The notes under the pieces: model-generated | Databases searched by the model: none | Seen by the model: the letters and a program-made list of their open reading frames with translations, nothing else | What the model was told of the DNA's origin: nothing | Program-made: the position numbers and the translations under genes | Origin: CBFHSF01 sp965658445 | GTDB taxonomy: Bacteria; Bacteroidota; Bacteroidia; Flavobacteriales; Schleiferiaceae | Length of the DNA stretch: 64,000 bases | NCBI GenBank assembly: GCA_965658445.1 | Contig: CBFHSF010000008.1 | Coordinates: forward strand, 1 to 64,000 | Direction of reading: 5' to 3' | Shown: positions 50,247 through 59,579 of the stretch, in pieces | Position numbering within the stretch: the stretch's first letter is position 1 | Layout of the letters: every line of letters begins with the position of its first letter

Positions 50247-51356
50247 ATGTTAATCCGACCCTTGGTCATAGCTCTATTCCTTTTCTCTGCGCTATCTGCT
50301 ATGGGACAAGCATCGCCTCCGTCTGGGAGCACTTTGTTCTATGGAATTCCTCAGCTGCGCCGAGAAATGGTCAACCAATCTCAGTTCGATATTGCGGGGC
50401 CATGGAAGCTACCCAGAATCATGGCCTATCGCTACGGTTTGATTGTGGAGGAAGGCTATGACGAAAGATTGGATACCCTCAGGGCCTTTCCCGCCGCCAG
50501 AAAATATTACAAGCACCTAGAAGGCAGCTTTGGAGAGGACGCCTTGTGGGCTTATTTGCAAGGCTCTACCGCCTACAGAAAACACCCCATTGACTCCCTC
50601 CACAAAAGAGATTGGACCTTGGCCTTATCGGGATATGGTAGGACGGAGAGAAGCTTGGCGCGAAGTCATCAATACGACACCATTTGGGGGCCGCAGATTT
50701 GGCCCAAGGCCTCTAGTTTTGATTCGTTTTTTGAAATGAACCCTGCCATTACCGGCAATGTACTAGACTCAATTCCCTTGGTTATTAGGGTTGATTCGGT
50801 TTCTGCTGATTGGGACTCTTTGTGGTCTGAAAATCAGAAAGCTAGCTATGTTTTTCTAAAGGAGAAAAGAGATGTAAAATCATTGGAGGCTCAAGCCGAA
50901 GCCAAAGAGCGAGCTGCTGCAAAAGAAAAGCCCAAACCCGTAGTCTACAAAGTAAAATCAGGAGACAACTTGGGCGGTATCGCCAGGAGGTACGGTGTGT
51001 CCATCCGAGAGTTGAAATCGTGGAACAACCTCCGATCGGATATGATTAGAATAGGGCAGGCCCTTACCGTTTTTCCTACCCGTGAGCGCAAGGCACAGTC
51101 CGTACCCAAATCATCCTCCAAAGAACCCAAAGCGCCCACGCGATCTCAGTCCTCTAAACCCAAGGAGAAACCCGATACTTCGGACGGTATCTCATACATC
51201 GTTCAACCTGGAGAAACGCTTTGGAGCATTGCCAGACAATTCGAAAATCTCACTCCAGACGATATCATGAAGTACAATGGTATTTCAGAAAATATCCGAG
51301 CTGGCGACGAAATCAAGATTCCTCCGACCGCTAAAAAGAAGAAACAGACTCCATGA
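50247..51356 (+). CDS. Exported protein with two LysM domains
   Basis: A protein of 369 residues. The signal peptide is LVIALFLFSALSAMGQ. An N-terminal domain of about 190 residues without a recognised family is followed by an Ala/Lys-rich coiled linker, LysM 1 (VVYKVKSGDNLGGIARRYGV, about 230-275), a basic Ser/Lys/Pro linker, and LysM 2 (SYIVQPGETLWSIARQF, about 315-362). LysM binds the GlcNAc-MurNAc backbone of peptidoglycan. It is the first gene of the four-gene run and its end overlaps the next start by 4 bases (ATGA). It probably tethers the envelope-modifying complex to the wall. Confidence 0.8.
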   Translation: MLIRPLVIALFLFSALSAMGQASPPSGSTLFYGIPQLRREMVNQSQFDIAGPWKLPRIMAYRYGLIVEEGYDERLDTLRAFPAARKYYKHLEGSFGEDALWAYLQGSTAYRKHPIDSLHKRDWTLALSGYGRTERSLARSHQYDTIWGPQIWPKASSFDSFFEMNPAITGNVLDSIPLVIRVDSVSADWDSLWSENQKASYVFLKEKRDVKSLEAQAEAKERAAAKEKPKPVVYKVKSGDNLGGIARRYGVSIRELKSWNNLRSDMIRIGQALTVFPTRERKAQSVPKSSSKEPKAPTRSQSSKPKEKPDTSDGISYIVQPGETLWSIARQFENLTPDDIMKYNGISENIRAGDEIKIPPTAKKKKQTP

Positions 51357-52888
51357 TAAAACCCATCCAAACATTGCTGTGGTTGCTGTCCATTGGCCTT
51401 ATTTGCCTGGGCATTTCCTTTGTCTTTCCAGAAGAGGGCTTAGAGGTGACCGAAGGGTGGACTCTGTACTATCCACAGTGGGAAGATGCGCATACTCAGG
51501 ATACTGTTCCACTATTTACACCGGAAGAAGTTCTAGTAGACGCCCCACCGCCGGTCATTGATTCTACCAAAATTCAGGATAGCATACAGGCTTATCAATT
51601 GGCAGAGCAGAGGAGAAAACAACAGATTTCTTGGGATGCCGACGGAGAGATTCCGCTCAAGCGGTTTATCAACCAATTGCTTGCGGGCAAAAAGATGCGC
51701 GTACTCCATTACGGGGATTCACAAATAGAAGGAGACCGCATTACGGCTGATTTTAGAAATTACCTCCAGACCAACTACGGTGGTGGTGGACCGGGATCTT
51801 TTCCCGTTCTGCAATTTGTGGGAAGGTTGTCCTTAAAACAAACCGCCAGTGAGCATTGGACACGACATGTTGGATTTTTGGGAAAAGATACTTCGGTGGC
51901 CCACAATGAATACGGATTCCGCGCGACCTTTGATTCGTATAAAGCACAACCACTTGACAGTGTTTGGTTGCGATGGGATGTATGGGGTGCCGCCTATTCT
52001 TCATCCAAAAAGATTCACAAAATGCATTTGTGGATGGGCAAATTCCATCCCGTAGAGATGTTCTCCATGGATGTCTATGTAAATGACACGCTATTTACCA
52101 CAGAGGTCTTTGAAGGTGAACGCTCCGCCGTTGAATTGACGTATTTATTTCCCACAACTCCCAAGAGAATATCCTTGGTTTGCAAGGGCCCGAGTCCAGA
52201 GTTCTACGCCGCCTCATTAGAGGATTACTACGGTATTACGGTAGACAACATTGCAATGAGAGGATCCAGCGGTACGCACTTTACACGTAGATCTACTAAT
52301 CAATTGAAGGAACAATTGGCAGGGGAGAACATCGGATTGATCGTATTGCAATATGGAGGAAACACCGTTCCGTATTTAGATAATAGGCAGGAGATTATGG
52401 ACTACGGAAAGGGCATTGCTCGTCAAATAAAAGCCTTGAAAAGGACATTCCCGGATGCAGACTTCCTCTTTATTGGTCCAGCAGATATGTCCACCAAGGT
52501 CAAGGGGCAAATGATGACCTACCCACACTTGCCATTTTTGGTGAAGCGCCTCAAAGAGGTTTGTTATTCTGAAGGGGTTGCCTACTGGAATTTGTACGAA
52601 GTTATGGGAGGAAAGAACTCCATGCCACTGTGGGTTTCCTCCAACCCGCCCTTGGCTGGCCCAGACCACGTTCACTTTACCCCAAAGGGAGCTCGAGAAA
52701 TTGGAAAGCTCTGGATTAAGGCGTTTAAGGATGTTGTGGAACAAGTGGAGGCAGAAAATGAAGCCGCACAACGCGCCTTGGAAGAGCAACAGAGAACATT
52801 GGATTCCACAAAGGCATATTCTGATTCTATCCAATTCCATCAAGCCAAAGTAGATTCTCTAATCGATAAAAAACATCCATCGAAATGA
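51353..52888 (+). CDS. SGNH/GDSL-like hydrolase family protein
   Basis: A protein of 511 residues with an N-terminal membrane anchor (about 5-25). The SGNH core is at about 120-470: block I LHYGDSQIEGDRI (about 122-134), the Gly-rich NYGGGGPGS, block III IVLQYGGNTV in place of the usual GxND, and block V DHVHFTPKGARE (about 440-451) with Asp-His. A coiled tail rich in Glu, Gln and Lys closes the protein. By position it is an AlgJ/AlgX-like or PatB-like O-acetyl transfer or esterase partner of the MBOAT protein. It overlaps the previous and next genes by 4 bases each. Confidence 0.8.
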   Translation: MIKPIQTLLWLLSIGLICLGISFVFPEEGLEVTEGWTLYYPQWEDAHTQDTVPLFTPEEVLVDAPPPVIDSTKIQDSIQAYQLAEQRRKQQISWDADGEIPLKRFINQLLAGKKMRVLHYGDSQIEGDRITADFRNYLQTNYGGGGPGSFPVLQFVGRLSLKQTASEHWTRHVGFLGKDTSVAHNEYGFRATFDSYKAQPLDSVWLRWDVWGAAYSSSKKIHKMHLWMGKFHPVEMFSMDVYVNDTLFTTEVFEGERSAVELTYLFPTTPKRISLVCKGPSPEFYAASLEDYYGITVDNIAMRGSSGTHFTRRSTNQLKEQLAGENIGLIVLQYGGNTVPYLDNRQEIMDYGKGIARQIKALKRTFPDADFLFIGPADMSTKVKGQMMTYPHLPFLVKRLKEVCYSEGVAYWNLYEVMGGKNSMPLWVSSNPPLAGPDHVHFTPKGAREIGKLWIKAFKDVVEQVEAENEAAQRALEEQQRTLDSTKAYSDSIQFHQAKVDSLIDKKHPSK

Positions 52889-54150
52889 GAAATCTAAAAC
52901 TACATATGACCCTTTTTGCTCTATTGCTTGTGACGCAAGCAAGAGCCCAATTTGTCAATGTGGACTCTCTGGCAGCAGAGTACCCTTTCTTGCAGCTGGA
53001 TTCCAACCGATTGGAGTTTTATGAAGACAGCTCTGCCTTTATGGGCTTTTTCCAAAAACTGGACACCTTGCTGTACACGGGAGAGGGAAAAATCAATATT
53101 TACCACATGGGCGGTTCTCACGTCCAGGCGGGGGTATTGAGCAACGCCACTAGAGAGCATTTGTATTCCATATTCCCCAGTTTGTCCGCAGAGAGAGGAT
53201 TTCTCTTTCCCATGCGTTTGGCTCAAACCAACAATCCTAGGAACTTCAAAGTAACCTATTCAGGAATTTGGGAAGGTGCCCGGGCCAGTGTGCCTTGGCA
53301 TGAAGGCCAATGGGGGATGGGTGCCGCCATTGCCACCACTGTAGATGCAAAAAGTGATTTTACGGTCAAGGCCTTTGCTGGCGATACGGGAGTCTTTTCG
53401 TTTACATCCGTTCGATTGTATCACTTGCAAGATTCCTCGCAGTACTGCCCGGTATTGAAAACGACAGATACAGCGTATTACTATACGGTAGACACGGTCA
53501 CCAACACTACACAGTACTTCTTTTCAGAACTACAGACGGAGGTGACCTTTGAACTTGAAAAGGTGAATTCCGATCAAGTACAATTTGTGATTCAAGGCCT
53601 TCAATTCTCCAAGGAAGAGAGCGGAATCATTTACCACGCACTCGGGGTTAATGGAGCGTCTGTTCCCAGTTTCTTGCGATGTGTGGATCTTCCAGAACAG
53701 GTAAAACTCACGCCACCGGATTTGGTGATTTTTGGAATTGGAATCAACGATGCCTACAAGGGAGAAGATCAGTTTCATCCGGATCAATACGAGGACAATT
53801 ACGATTCTTTGGTTACCATTTTACATGCTGCCAACCCCAACTGTTCCTTTGTGTTTATGTCTAATAACGACAGTTACTACAAGCGTAGATACGCCAATCC
53901 CAATGTGTTTAGAGCACGTCATGCACAGAGAAAACTCGCCGCAAAATACCAATCCGCATTTTGGGACCTGTTCTCCATAATGGGTGGATACAACTCCATC
54001 AAACAGTGGGAGAGAAACAAATTGGCCCCCTCAGATAAAATTCATTTCACCCGAAAGGGTTACGAGCTACAAGCACAATTATTTTTTGAAGCCTTGATGA
54101 AGTCCTATTACCAATATCAAAAAAGCAACGGAAGTGGAGCAGTATACTGA
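52885..54150 (+). CDS. Second SGNH/GDSL-like exported protein
   Basis: A protein of 421 residues with a signal peptide (LFALLLVTQARAQ). The SGNH core has IYHMGGSHVQAGVLS (about 70-84) in place of GDS, so the nucleophile may be the Ser of GGSH. IFGIGINDAYKGEDQF (about 280-295) matches block III, and SDKIHFTRKGYELQ (about 390-403) carries the catalytic Asp-His. It is a paralogue of the preceding protein in layout but diverged. Two SGNH proteins with one MBOAT protein recall alginate O-acetylation (AlgJ, AlgX, AlgI). Its 3' end overlaps the MBOAT gene by 17 bases. Confidence 0.78.
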   Translation: MRNLKLHMTLFALLLVTQARAQFVNVDSLAAEYPFLQLDSNRLEFYEDSSAFMGFFQKLDTLLYTGEGKINIYHMGGSHVQAGVLSNATREHLYSIFPSLSAERGFLFPMRLAQTNNPRNFKVTYSGIWEGARASVPWHEGQWGMGAAIATTVDAKSDFTVKAFAGDTGVFSFTSVRLYHLQDSSQYCPVLKTTDTAYYYTVDTVTNTTQYFFSELQTEVTFELEKVNSDQVQFVIQGLQFSKEESGIIYHALGVNGASVPSFLRCVDLPEQVKLTPPDLVIFGIGINDAYKGEDQFHPDQYEDNYDSLVTILHAANPNCSFVFMSNNDSYYKRRYANPNVFRARHAQRKLAAKYQSAFWDLFSIMGGYNSIKQWERNKLAPSDKIHFTRKGYELQAQLFFEALMKSYYQYQKSNGSGAVY

Positions 54151-55801
54151 TTGGATTCTTTCGTTCTTTAGATACGATGACACCCAGCCCTTCGTATTTA
54201 CCCAAATTGCCTTTTGGGTATTCTTCGCTTTGGTGCTGACGGGGTATTCCATCGTCTATAAGAAAAGGGCTGCCCGCAATGCCTTTTTGTTTTTGGTCAG
54301 TCTGTTTTTTTATTGGAAGACCAGTGGTTTCTTCTTTCTCATATTGCTGTTCTCTACGGTCACGGATTTCTTTATTGGGAAGCGAATCTACAAGACCCAA
54401 AGCAAGTCTGGAAAGCAGGGTTGGGTGGCGCTCAGCGTAACCGTTAACCTCATGGTCTTGGTGTACTTTAAGTACGCATACTTTTTCACGGAGAGCTTTA
54501 ATGACTTGTTTGGGACGAATGTAGCCGTGTACAATCACTTTTCTCTCTGGAGTAATCAGTACTTGGGGACAGACTTTGTCTTTGATAAGATTCTGCTACC
54601 GGTGGGTATCAGTTTCTTCACCTTCCAAACCATTTCCTATTCTGTAGACATTTACCGTGGATTGATCAAACCGGTTAACAATTTGCTGGACTTTGGCTTT
54701 TACGTGAGCTTCTTTCCGCAGTTGGTAGCGGGACCCATTGTTCGTGCCAGTGACTTTGTACCTCAGTTGTACAAAGAGTATTCACTGAGCAAAGAAGAAT
54801 TTGGGTTGGCCATTTTTTGGATTGTCAACGGACTGTTTAAAAAGATGTTTTTGGCCGATTATTTGGCTGTGAATTTTGTGGATAGGGTATTTGCTAACCC
54901 CCTGTCCCATTCGGGGTTTGAAAACATGATGGCCCTTTTTGGATATTCCATTCAGGTCTATGCAGATTTCTCTGGATATACTGATATTGCCATTGGTGTG
55001 GCGTTGTTGCTCGGATTCAGGTTACCAACCAACTTTAACTCCCCATACAAAGCCAATAGCGTGGGTGATTTCTGGAGGCGTTGGCACATCAGCTTGTCGT
55101 CTTGGCTTAAGGATTACCTCTACATTCCCATGGGTGGGAACCGATCGGGTAGCTACTTTTCATACATCATGGTTTTGGTCATCTTCTTTTTTGTGTCCTT
55201 GTTGGCACAGACGTGGATCGTACCGGCGGCCTTGGCTAGTTTGTTAATCTTAGGAGGGCTTCTCATTCGCTTTGTACCTGCTGTTAAAAAGAGGGTAGAC
55301 ACCAATATCAACTTAATGTTGACCATGCTTATCGGAGGTCTATGGCACGGAGCCAGTTGGAATTTTGTCTTGTGGGGAGGTCTCAACGGAATTGGATTGG
55401 TGGTTTACAAGGGCTGGAAGAAAATCAGTCCTTGGCAGGACAAGTCCAAGTGGTATAACCACGCGTGGTCTGTTCTTTTGACCTTTGCCTTTATCACCTT
55501 TACCCGAACTTGGTTCCGATCTCCAGACTTTAGCTCTGCCATGCAAATGCTGCATCAGATAGGTAACGACTTTAAACCGGAACTCATTCCCGATGTGGTT
55601 TCTGCATTTTACAAAGTCTTCTTGGTAATGATCTTTGGAATGGTAATTCACTGGTTGCCTAGTTCCATCAAAGAAATGTACAGAGGTTGGTTTGTGCGCA
55701 CGCCGTTTTGGGCCAAGATTGTTATTGGTGTGTTAACTTTCACCATTCTGTACCAAGTCATTAGCTCAGATTTGCAGCCCTTTATTTACTTTGCCTTTTA
55801 A
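54134..55801 (+). CDS. MBOAT family O-acyltransferase (AlgI/PatA-like)
   Basis: A protein of 555 residues with about 12 membrane segments. Family landmarks are KILLPVGISFFTFQTISYSVD (about 155-175), FFPQLVAGPIVRA, YADFSGYTDIAIGVALLLGF, FWRRWHISLSSWLKDYLYIP (about 313-332) with the first conserved His, and GGLWHGASWNFVLWGG (about 396-411) with the catalytic His. It moves acyl groups, usually acetyl, across the membrane to surface polysaccharides or peptidoglycan, passing them to SGNH partners such as those just upstream. Confidence 0.9.
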   Translation: MEQYTDWILSFFRYDDTQPFVFTQIAFWVFFALVLTGYSIVYKKRAARNAFLFLVSLFFYWKTSGFFFLILLFSTVTDFFIGKRIYKTQSKSGKQGWVALSVTVNLMVLVYFKYAYFFTESFNDLFGTNVAVYNHFSLWSNQYLGTDFVFDKILLPVGISFFTFQTISYSVDIYRGLIKPVNNLLDFGFYVSFFPQLVAGPIVRASDFVPQLYKEYSLSKEEFGLAIFWIVNGLFKKMFLADYLAVNFVDRVFANPLSHSGFENMMALFGYSIQVYADFSGYTDIAIGVALLLGFRLPTNFNSPYKANSVGDFWRRWHISLSSWLKDYLYIPMGGNRSGSYFSYIMVLVIFFFVSLLAQTWIVPAALASLLILGGLLIRFVPAVKKRVDTNINLMLTMLIGGLWHGASWNFVLWGGLNGIGLVVYKGWKKISPWQDKSKWYNHAWSVLLTFAFITFTRTWFRSPDFSSAMQMLHQIGNDFKPELIPDVVSAFYKVFLVMIFGMVIHWLPSSIKEMYRGWFVRTPFWAKIVIGVLTFTILYQVISSDLQPFIYFAF

Positions 55802-55828
55802 TTTTTTGAAATCCAATTTGATCACGTC

Positions 55829-56899
55829 ATGAGAAAAGTGATTCCCGCCCTTGTTTTTGTTGCCATTTTGGCAATTCCTGTGTTTATTTTTTTGTTCAGA
55901 GCTCCTGCTGAGAATTCACTTTGGGAAGCCTACCGAATACTCAAAGTCTCCAAAGACAACTTCAGAGCCTTGGCAGCGGACGGAGGAGAAATATACGCGG
56001 CAAGTAATACAGGGCAGTTTGTGTATTCAACGGATACTGGAAGTACATGGCAATTTGAATTTGTAGACTCCGTGGAGATTCGCTCCATAGCCCTTACAGA
56101 AGACGAGATCTTTTTAGCATCTGCCGGAACGCCTTGTCGCATCTACAAATCTCCAAGAAGAACCATAAATTTTGAGGTGATTTTTGAAAAAACCGCCGAG
56201 CGCGATGGAAAAGATTGGTTCTTAGATGCAGCCAAAGCTGACAGCAAAGGCAACGTCTGGTTTTTTGGAGACGTAAGAGCAGAGTTCGATACTACTTCGG
56301 CGGAAACGCCAGCAGATACCCAATACGTGCCTACCTTGTTGGTCAGAAGACCCAATGGAGAAATAGAATTTAAATCTCCCCCTATGAACACAAAGGAGGA
56401 GTATGGTTTTGCCGCAGGTAATGCCTGTCTAGAAGTTAGGGGAGATACGATTCACATCGTGACCGGCGGAAGTTTGGCGCGTTGGTATACCAGTGTTGAT
56501 GGAGGCAATCAGTGGAATGTACAAGTGCTCCCATATCCCAATGGTCCCTCCAAGGGAGCCTTTGGAGTTACCATTCCCAATTCCATGGGAATCATAGTAG
56601 GAGGGGACTACGCAATTGACAGCCTCAATCAGAATACTACTTTCTACACTCGCGATGCTGGATCGCATTGGTTTCCCTCCAAAGGGGTTAATGGATATCT
56701 CAGTGATGTCGTATACCTAGGAGAGTCTGCATTTATGGCAACGGGTACCAAAGGGACGTGCTGGACGGTGAACGGTGGACAAACCTGGGAATTCATTAAC
56801 GACAAACCCTACAATACCATTGAGGTAGACAGCGATGGAAACATTTGGGTTGCCGGTCCAGAGGCCATTGGACATGTCATAATAAGACCAGAAGAATAG
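55829..56899 (+). CDS. Membrane-anchored beta-propeller (BNR/Ycf48-like) protein
   Basis: A protein of 356 residues with an N-terminal membrane segment (about 5-24). Repeated blade motifs follow: GQFVYSTDTGSTWQFE, RWYTSVDGGNQWNVQ, TTFYTRDAGSHWFP and TCWTVNGGQTWEFI, the Asp-box (S/TxDxGxxW) pattern of sialidase and Ycf48 folds. No sialidase catalytic residues are evident. It starts 28 bases after the MBOAT gene and may be a fifth member of that operon. The specific role is unknown. Confidence 0.75.
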   Translation: MRKVIPALVFVAILAIPVFIFLFRAPAENSLWEAYRILKVSKDNFRALAADGGEIYAASNTGQFVYSTDTGSTWQFEFVDSVEIRSIALTEDEIFLASAGTPCRIYKSPRRTINFEVIFEKTAERDGKDWFLDAAKADSKGNVWFFGDVRAEFDTTSAETPADTQYVPTLLVRRPNGEIEFKSPPMNTKEEYGFAAGNACLEVRGDTIHIVTGGSLARWYTSVDGGNQWNVQVLPYPNGPSKGAFGVTIPNSMGIIVGGDYAIDSLNQNTTFYTRDAGSHWFPSKGVNGYLSDVVYLGESAFMATGTKGTCWTVNGGQTWEFINDKPYNTIEVDSDGNIWVAGPEAIGHVIIRPEE

Positions 56900-56956
56900 A
56901 AAACCCTTTTTCTTTGATTCCCCATTTTCGATAAATCATTGGGGAGAGGGGTTTTT
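56899..56956 (+). terminator. Likely terminator after the propeller gene
   Basis: A two-tier hairpin: the outer AAAACCC/GGGGTTTT and inner TCCCCA/TGGGGA arms, followed by TTTTTG. The interior is AT-rich, so strength is uncertain. Confidence 0.5.
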
Positions 56957-57091
56957 GTATTAGGCTATACCGTTGGCTTTTTAGAGGTTTTTAAGTGTGA
57001 GGAAATTACTACCTTATACCTGTTTAACACAAAACCCGAATTACTGGATAGCTGAAAGCCAGGGGTTCAGGTTTACAAAACCTCTAGCACT

Positions 57092-58537
57092 ATGCAAAAT
57101 GTTACCACTGAAAATTCACGGAAGTCCACACTGACAAAGTGGATTATGGGGCTGGCTTTTTTGGCTTTTAGTCTCACTACTCAAGCCACCCATATAATGG
57201 GGGGAGAAATTACTCTTATAGATGTGGGGAATGACAAATACTTCGTCAACCTGCTCCTTTATAGAGATGCAAACCCTGGAACCGCACCCATGCCATCGGG
57301 TTCTACAACCTTGGATATAGAAAACCTGACTTCTGGGGTTTTAACATCCGTTACCATTGCAGAAGACCCCGTTTTGTCCGGGGCCATGATTCCCTTTTTT
57401 CCGTATAACGTAGAGTTCTACTACTACAGGGATACCATTACCTTATCTGCGGTAGGAGATTACAGCATCCGTTGGGAAAGCTGTTGTAGAAATGGAGCCA
57501 TTGTGAATCTTTCCAATCCTTTGGGTGAGGGAACTACCATTGAAACTCGATACATCAAAACCGCTGGGGTTTCTAACTCTACGCCGGTGTTTATTGTTCC
57601 TGCATCCGTTTACTTGGCAGAAAACACACCTTGGACTTACAATCCACTTCCCTTTGATATTGAGGGCGACTCTCTATTCTGGAGCATTACTGATCCACTG
57701 GGCTCCAATGGAGTTCCTTGTGCAGGATGGACAATACCTGCGGGTGATCCCACCAATCCCTTTACACTAGATACTTTGACTGGAACCATTACGTGGACGG
57801 CTATTGCGCAAGGAAACTACGTAGCCTCCATCAAGGTAGAGGAATACAGAAATGGAGCTTTGATATCTCACATCGTTAGAGATTTACAGTTCATCGTAAT
57901 TGCCGCTCCTAGTGGATCACCTCATTTGGTTACCTCCAATTGGACCAATGGCCCAGCGGGCATACCAGAGTTTAATCTAGTAGGTGGTCAGCAATTTTCT
58001 CTATTTGTAGAGGGAGAACATCCAGACTCTACGGTAAACTTGACCATGCAGGCTTTCAGCCCCTTGATGCAAGACAATTATCCCAATAAGGCTACATTCA
58101 GCTATACTCCAGCAAAAGCTGAAGTGTTAGGAAACTTGATTTGGAACCCTACACCTGCAGAAGTTCGCACAGAGCCTTACCCTGTGGTATTTAGACTTTC
58201 TGACGGCTTGTTTAGCCAAGATCAAATGATATACTTAAATCTCACAACTTCCATTGGTGAGGTAGAGTATGCCGCGGCTCTTGCCGAAAGAATCAAAGTA
58301 TTCCCCAATCCAACCCATGGAAACACATGGTTGCAAATTGATTCGGAGAGCTTGAGTACCCTTCAATTGGATGTAATTGACCTTTACGGAAGAATACACA
58401 AGAGCTACGGGGGTAACGAGCTCAACGCGGGAGTGAATGCCATTCAGCTCAATCTAAATGATTTGGCGCCTGGTCAGTACTTTATTCGTCTAACGACTGA
58501 GAATGACCACGCCGTGGTGCCCATTATTAAGCAGTAG
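57092..58537 (+). CDS. T9SS-sorted exported protein with THIMGGE start
   Basis: A protein of 481 residues. The signal peptide (about 12-33) is followed by THIMGGEITLIDVG, a start shared by many large gliding or adhesin-like Bacteroidota proteins, with a beta-sandwich domain that contains SIRWESCCRNGAIVNLSNP (about 127-145). Cadherin/Ig-like stretches follow (YNPLPFDIEGDSLFWSI). The C-terminal 80 residues are a T9SS type A sorting domain (VFPNPTHGN, LDVIDLYGRI, GQYFIRLTT). It is surface-exposed or secreted; the binding role is unknown. It is monocistronic between two terminators. Confidence 0.8.
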   Translation: MQNVTTENSRKSTLTKWIMGLAFLAFSLTTQATHIMGGEITLIDVGNDKYFVNLLLYRDANPGTAPMPSGSTTLDIENLTSGVLTSVTIAEDPVLSGAMIPFFPYNVEFYYYRDTITLSAVGDYSIRWESCCRNGAIVNLSNPLGEGTTIETRYIKTAGVSNSTPVFIVPASVYLAENTPWTYNPLPFDIEGDSLFWSITDPLGSNGVPCAGWTIPAGDPTNPFTLDTLTGTITWTAIAQGNYVASIKVEEYRNGALISHIVRDLQFIVIAAPSGSPHLVTSNWTNGPAGIPEFNLVGGQQFSLFVEGEHPDSTVNLTMQAFSPLMQDNYPNKATFSYTPAKAEVLGNLIWNPTPAEVRTEPYPVVFRLSDGLFSQDQMIYLNLTTSIGEVEYAAALAERIKVFPNPTHGNTWLQIDSESLSTLQLDVIDLYGRIHKSYGGNELNAGVNAIQLNLNDLAPGQYFIRLTTENDHAVVPIIKQ

Positions 58538-58606
58538 ATGTAGATAAAAATCATTTCTAAAGCGGAAACAGCCGCTTTGAGAATTGCGATAAATTTTTGT
58601 TTGTGG

Positions 58607-58643
58607 AAAAACCCGTAGTCCTAGCAATAGGCGCGGGTTTTTT
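58607..58643 (+). terminator. Rho-independent terminator after the T9SS gene
   Basis: Stem AAAACCCG (58608-58615)/CGGGTTTT (58634-58641) with T tail. A smaller hairpin AAAGCGG/CCGCTTT lies just before it (58559-58578). Confidence 0.7.
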
Positions 58644-58671
58644 ATTGGACGGAAGAGTAGGTGAGGTAAAA

Positions 58672-59445
58672 CTACCCCTTCTTGGCTTCGTTCCAAAAGA
58701 CATCCATTTCTTCCAAGCTCATGTCTTCTAGAGATTTTCCGGTTTCTGCGGCCTTGGATTCCAGATACGTAAAGCGGTGAATAAACTTCTTGTTCGTTCT
58801 TTCTAGGGCCAATTCAGGGTCAATGTCCACAAAGCGAGAGTAGTTGATAAGAGAGAAAAGCAAATCGCCAAATTCCGCTTCCATTTCTTCTTTGTTTAAG
58901 GATTCGGCCGCCTCTTTAAATTCGTGAAGTTCTTCTTGTACTTTTTCCCAGACTTGTTCTGGTTTTTCCCAATCAAAACCCACACCACGTGCTTTGTCTT
59001 GAATTCTGGTAGCCTTTACCAAAGCAGGAAGCGACTTGGGCACCCCTTCCAAAACCGATTTTTTGCCCTCTTTGAGTTTGAGCTTTTCCCAATTTTGTTT
59101 GACTTCTTCCTCATCGGCCACTTTTACATCACCGTAGATATGCGGATGTCTGTCTACCAGCTTTTTGCAAATGGAATCCAAAACATCAGCCACATCAAAA
59201 TGCTCAGTCTCGGATGCAATCTTGGAATAGAATACCATGTGAAGCATGAGGTCACCAATTTCCTTTTTGATTTCTTCCATGTCGTTCTCGAGAATGGCGT
59301 CGGCCAACTCATAGGTCTCCTCAATGGTGAGGTGTCTTAAGCTTTCTAAGGTTTGTTTTTTATCCCACGGACAGCCCGCTCTCAAGTCGTCCATAATGTC
59401 CAACAAACGTCCAAAGGCCTCCAATTTTTCTTCTCTAGAATGCAT
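58672..59445 (-). CDS. mazG: Nucleoside triphosphate pyrophosphohydrolase MazG
   Basis: A protein of 257 residues from ATG 59445; an upstream Met at 59472 adds nine residues not seen in the family. It has two MazG modules. The first has LRAGCPWDKKQTLESLRHLTIEETYELADAI-type sequence with EExxE metal ligands (ETYELADAILENDMEEIKKEIGDLMLH). The second has GFDWEKPEQVWEKVQEELHEF and EFGDLLFSLINYSRF. It hydrolyses abnormal or excess NTPs to NMP and PPi, limiting (p)ppGpp and mutagenic nucleotides. It stands alone on the minus strand. Confidence 0.93.
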   Translation of the reverse strand: MHSREEKLEAFGRLLDIMDDLRAGCPWDKKQTLESLRHLTIEETYELADAILENDMEEIKKEIGDLMLHMVFYSKIASETEHFDVADVLDSICKKLVDRHPHIYGDVKVADEEEVKQNWEKLKLKEGKKSVLEGVPKSLPALVKATRIQDKARGVGFDWEKPEQVWEKVQEELHEFKEAAESLNKEEMEAEFGDLLFSLINYSRFVDIDPELALERTNKKFIHRFTYLESKAAETGKSLEDMSLEEMDVFWNEAKKG

Positions 59446-59579
59446 GAAATAGAAATTCTGATGTTTATTCAAAACTACGCATTGTTTTATGGCGTTATGT
59501 AATCTGTTCTCAATATTTTTAAGTGTAGAAGCCTGCGAATAAATGTAAAAACTCGCCTAACTACTCAAATGTGTGTACT

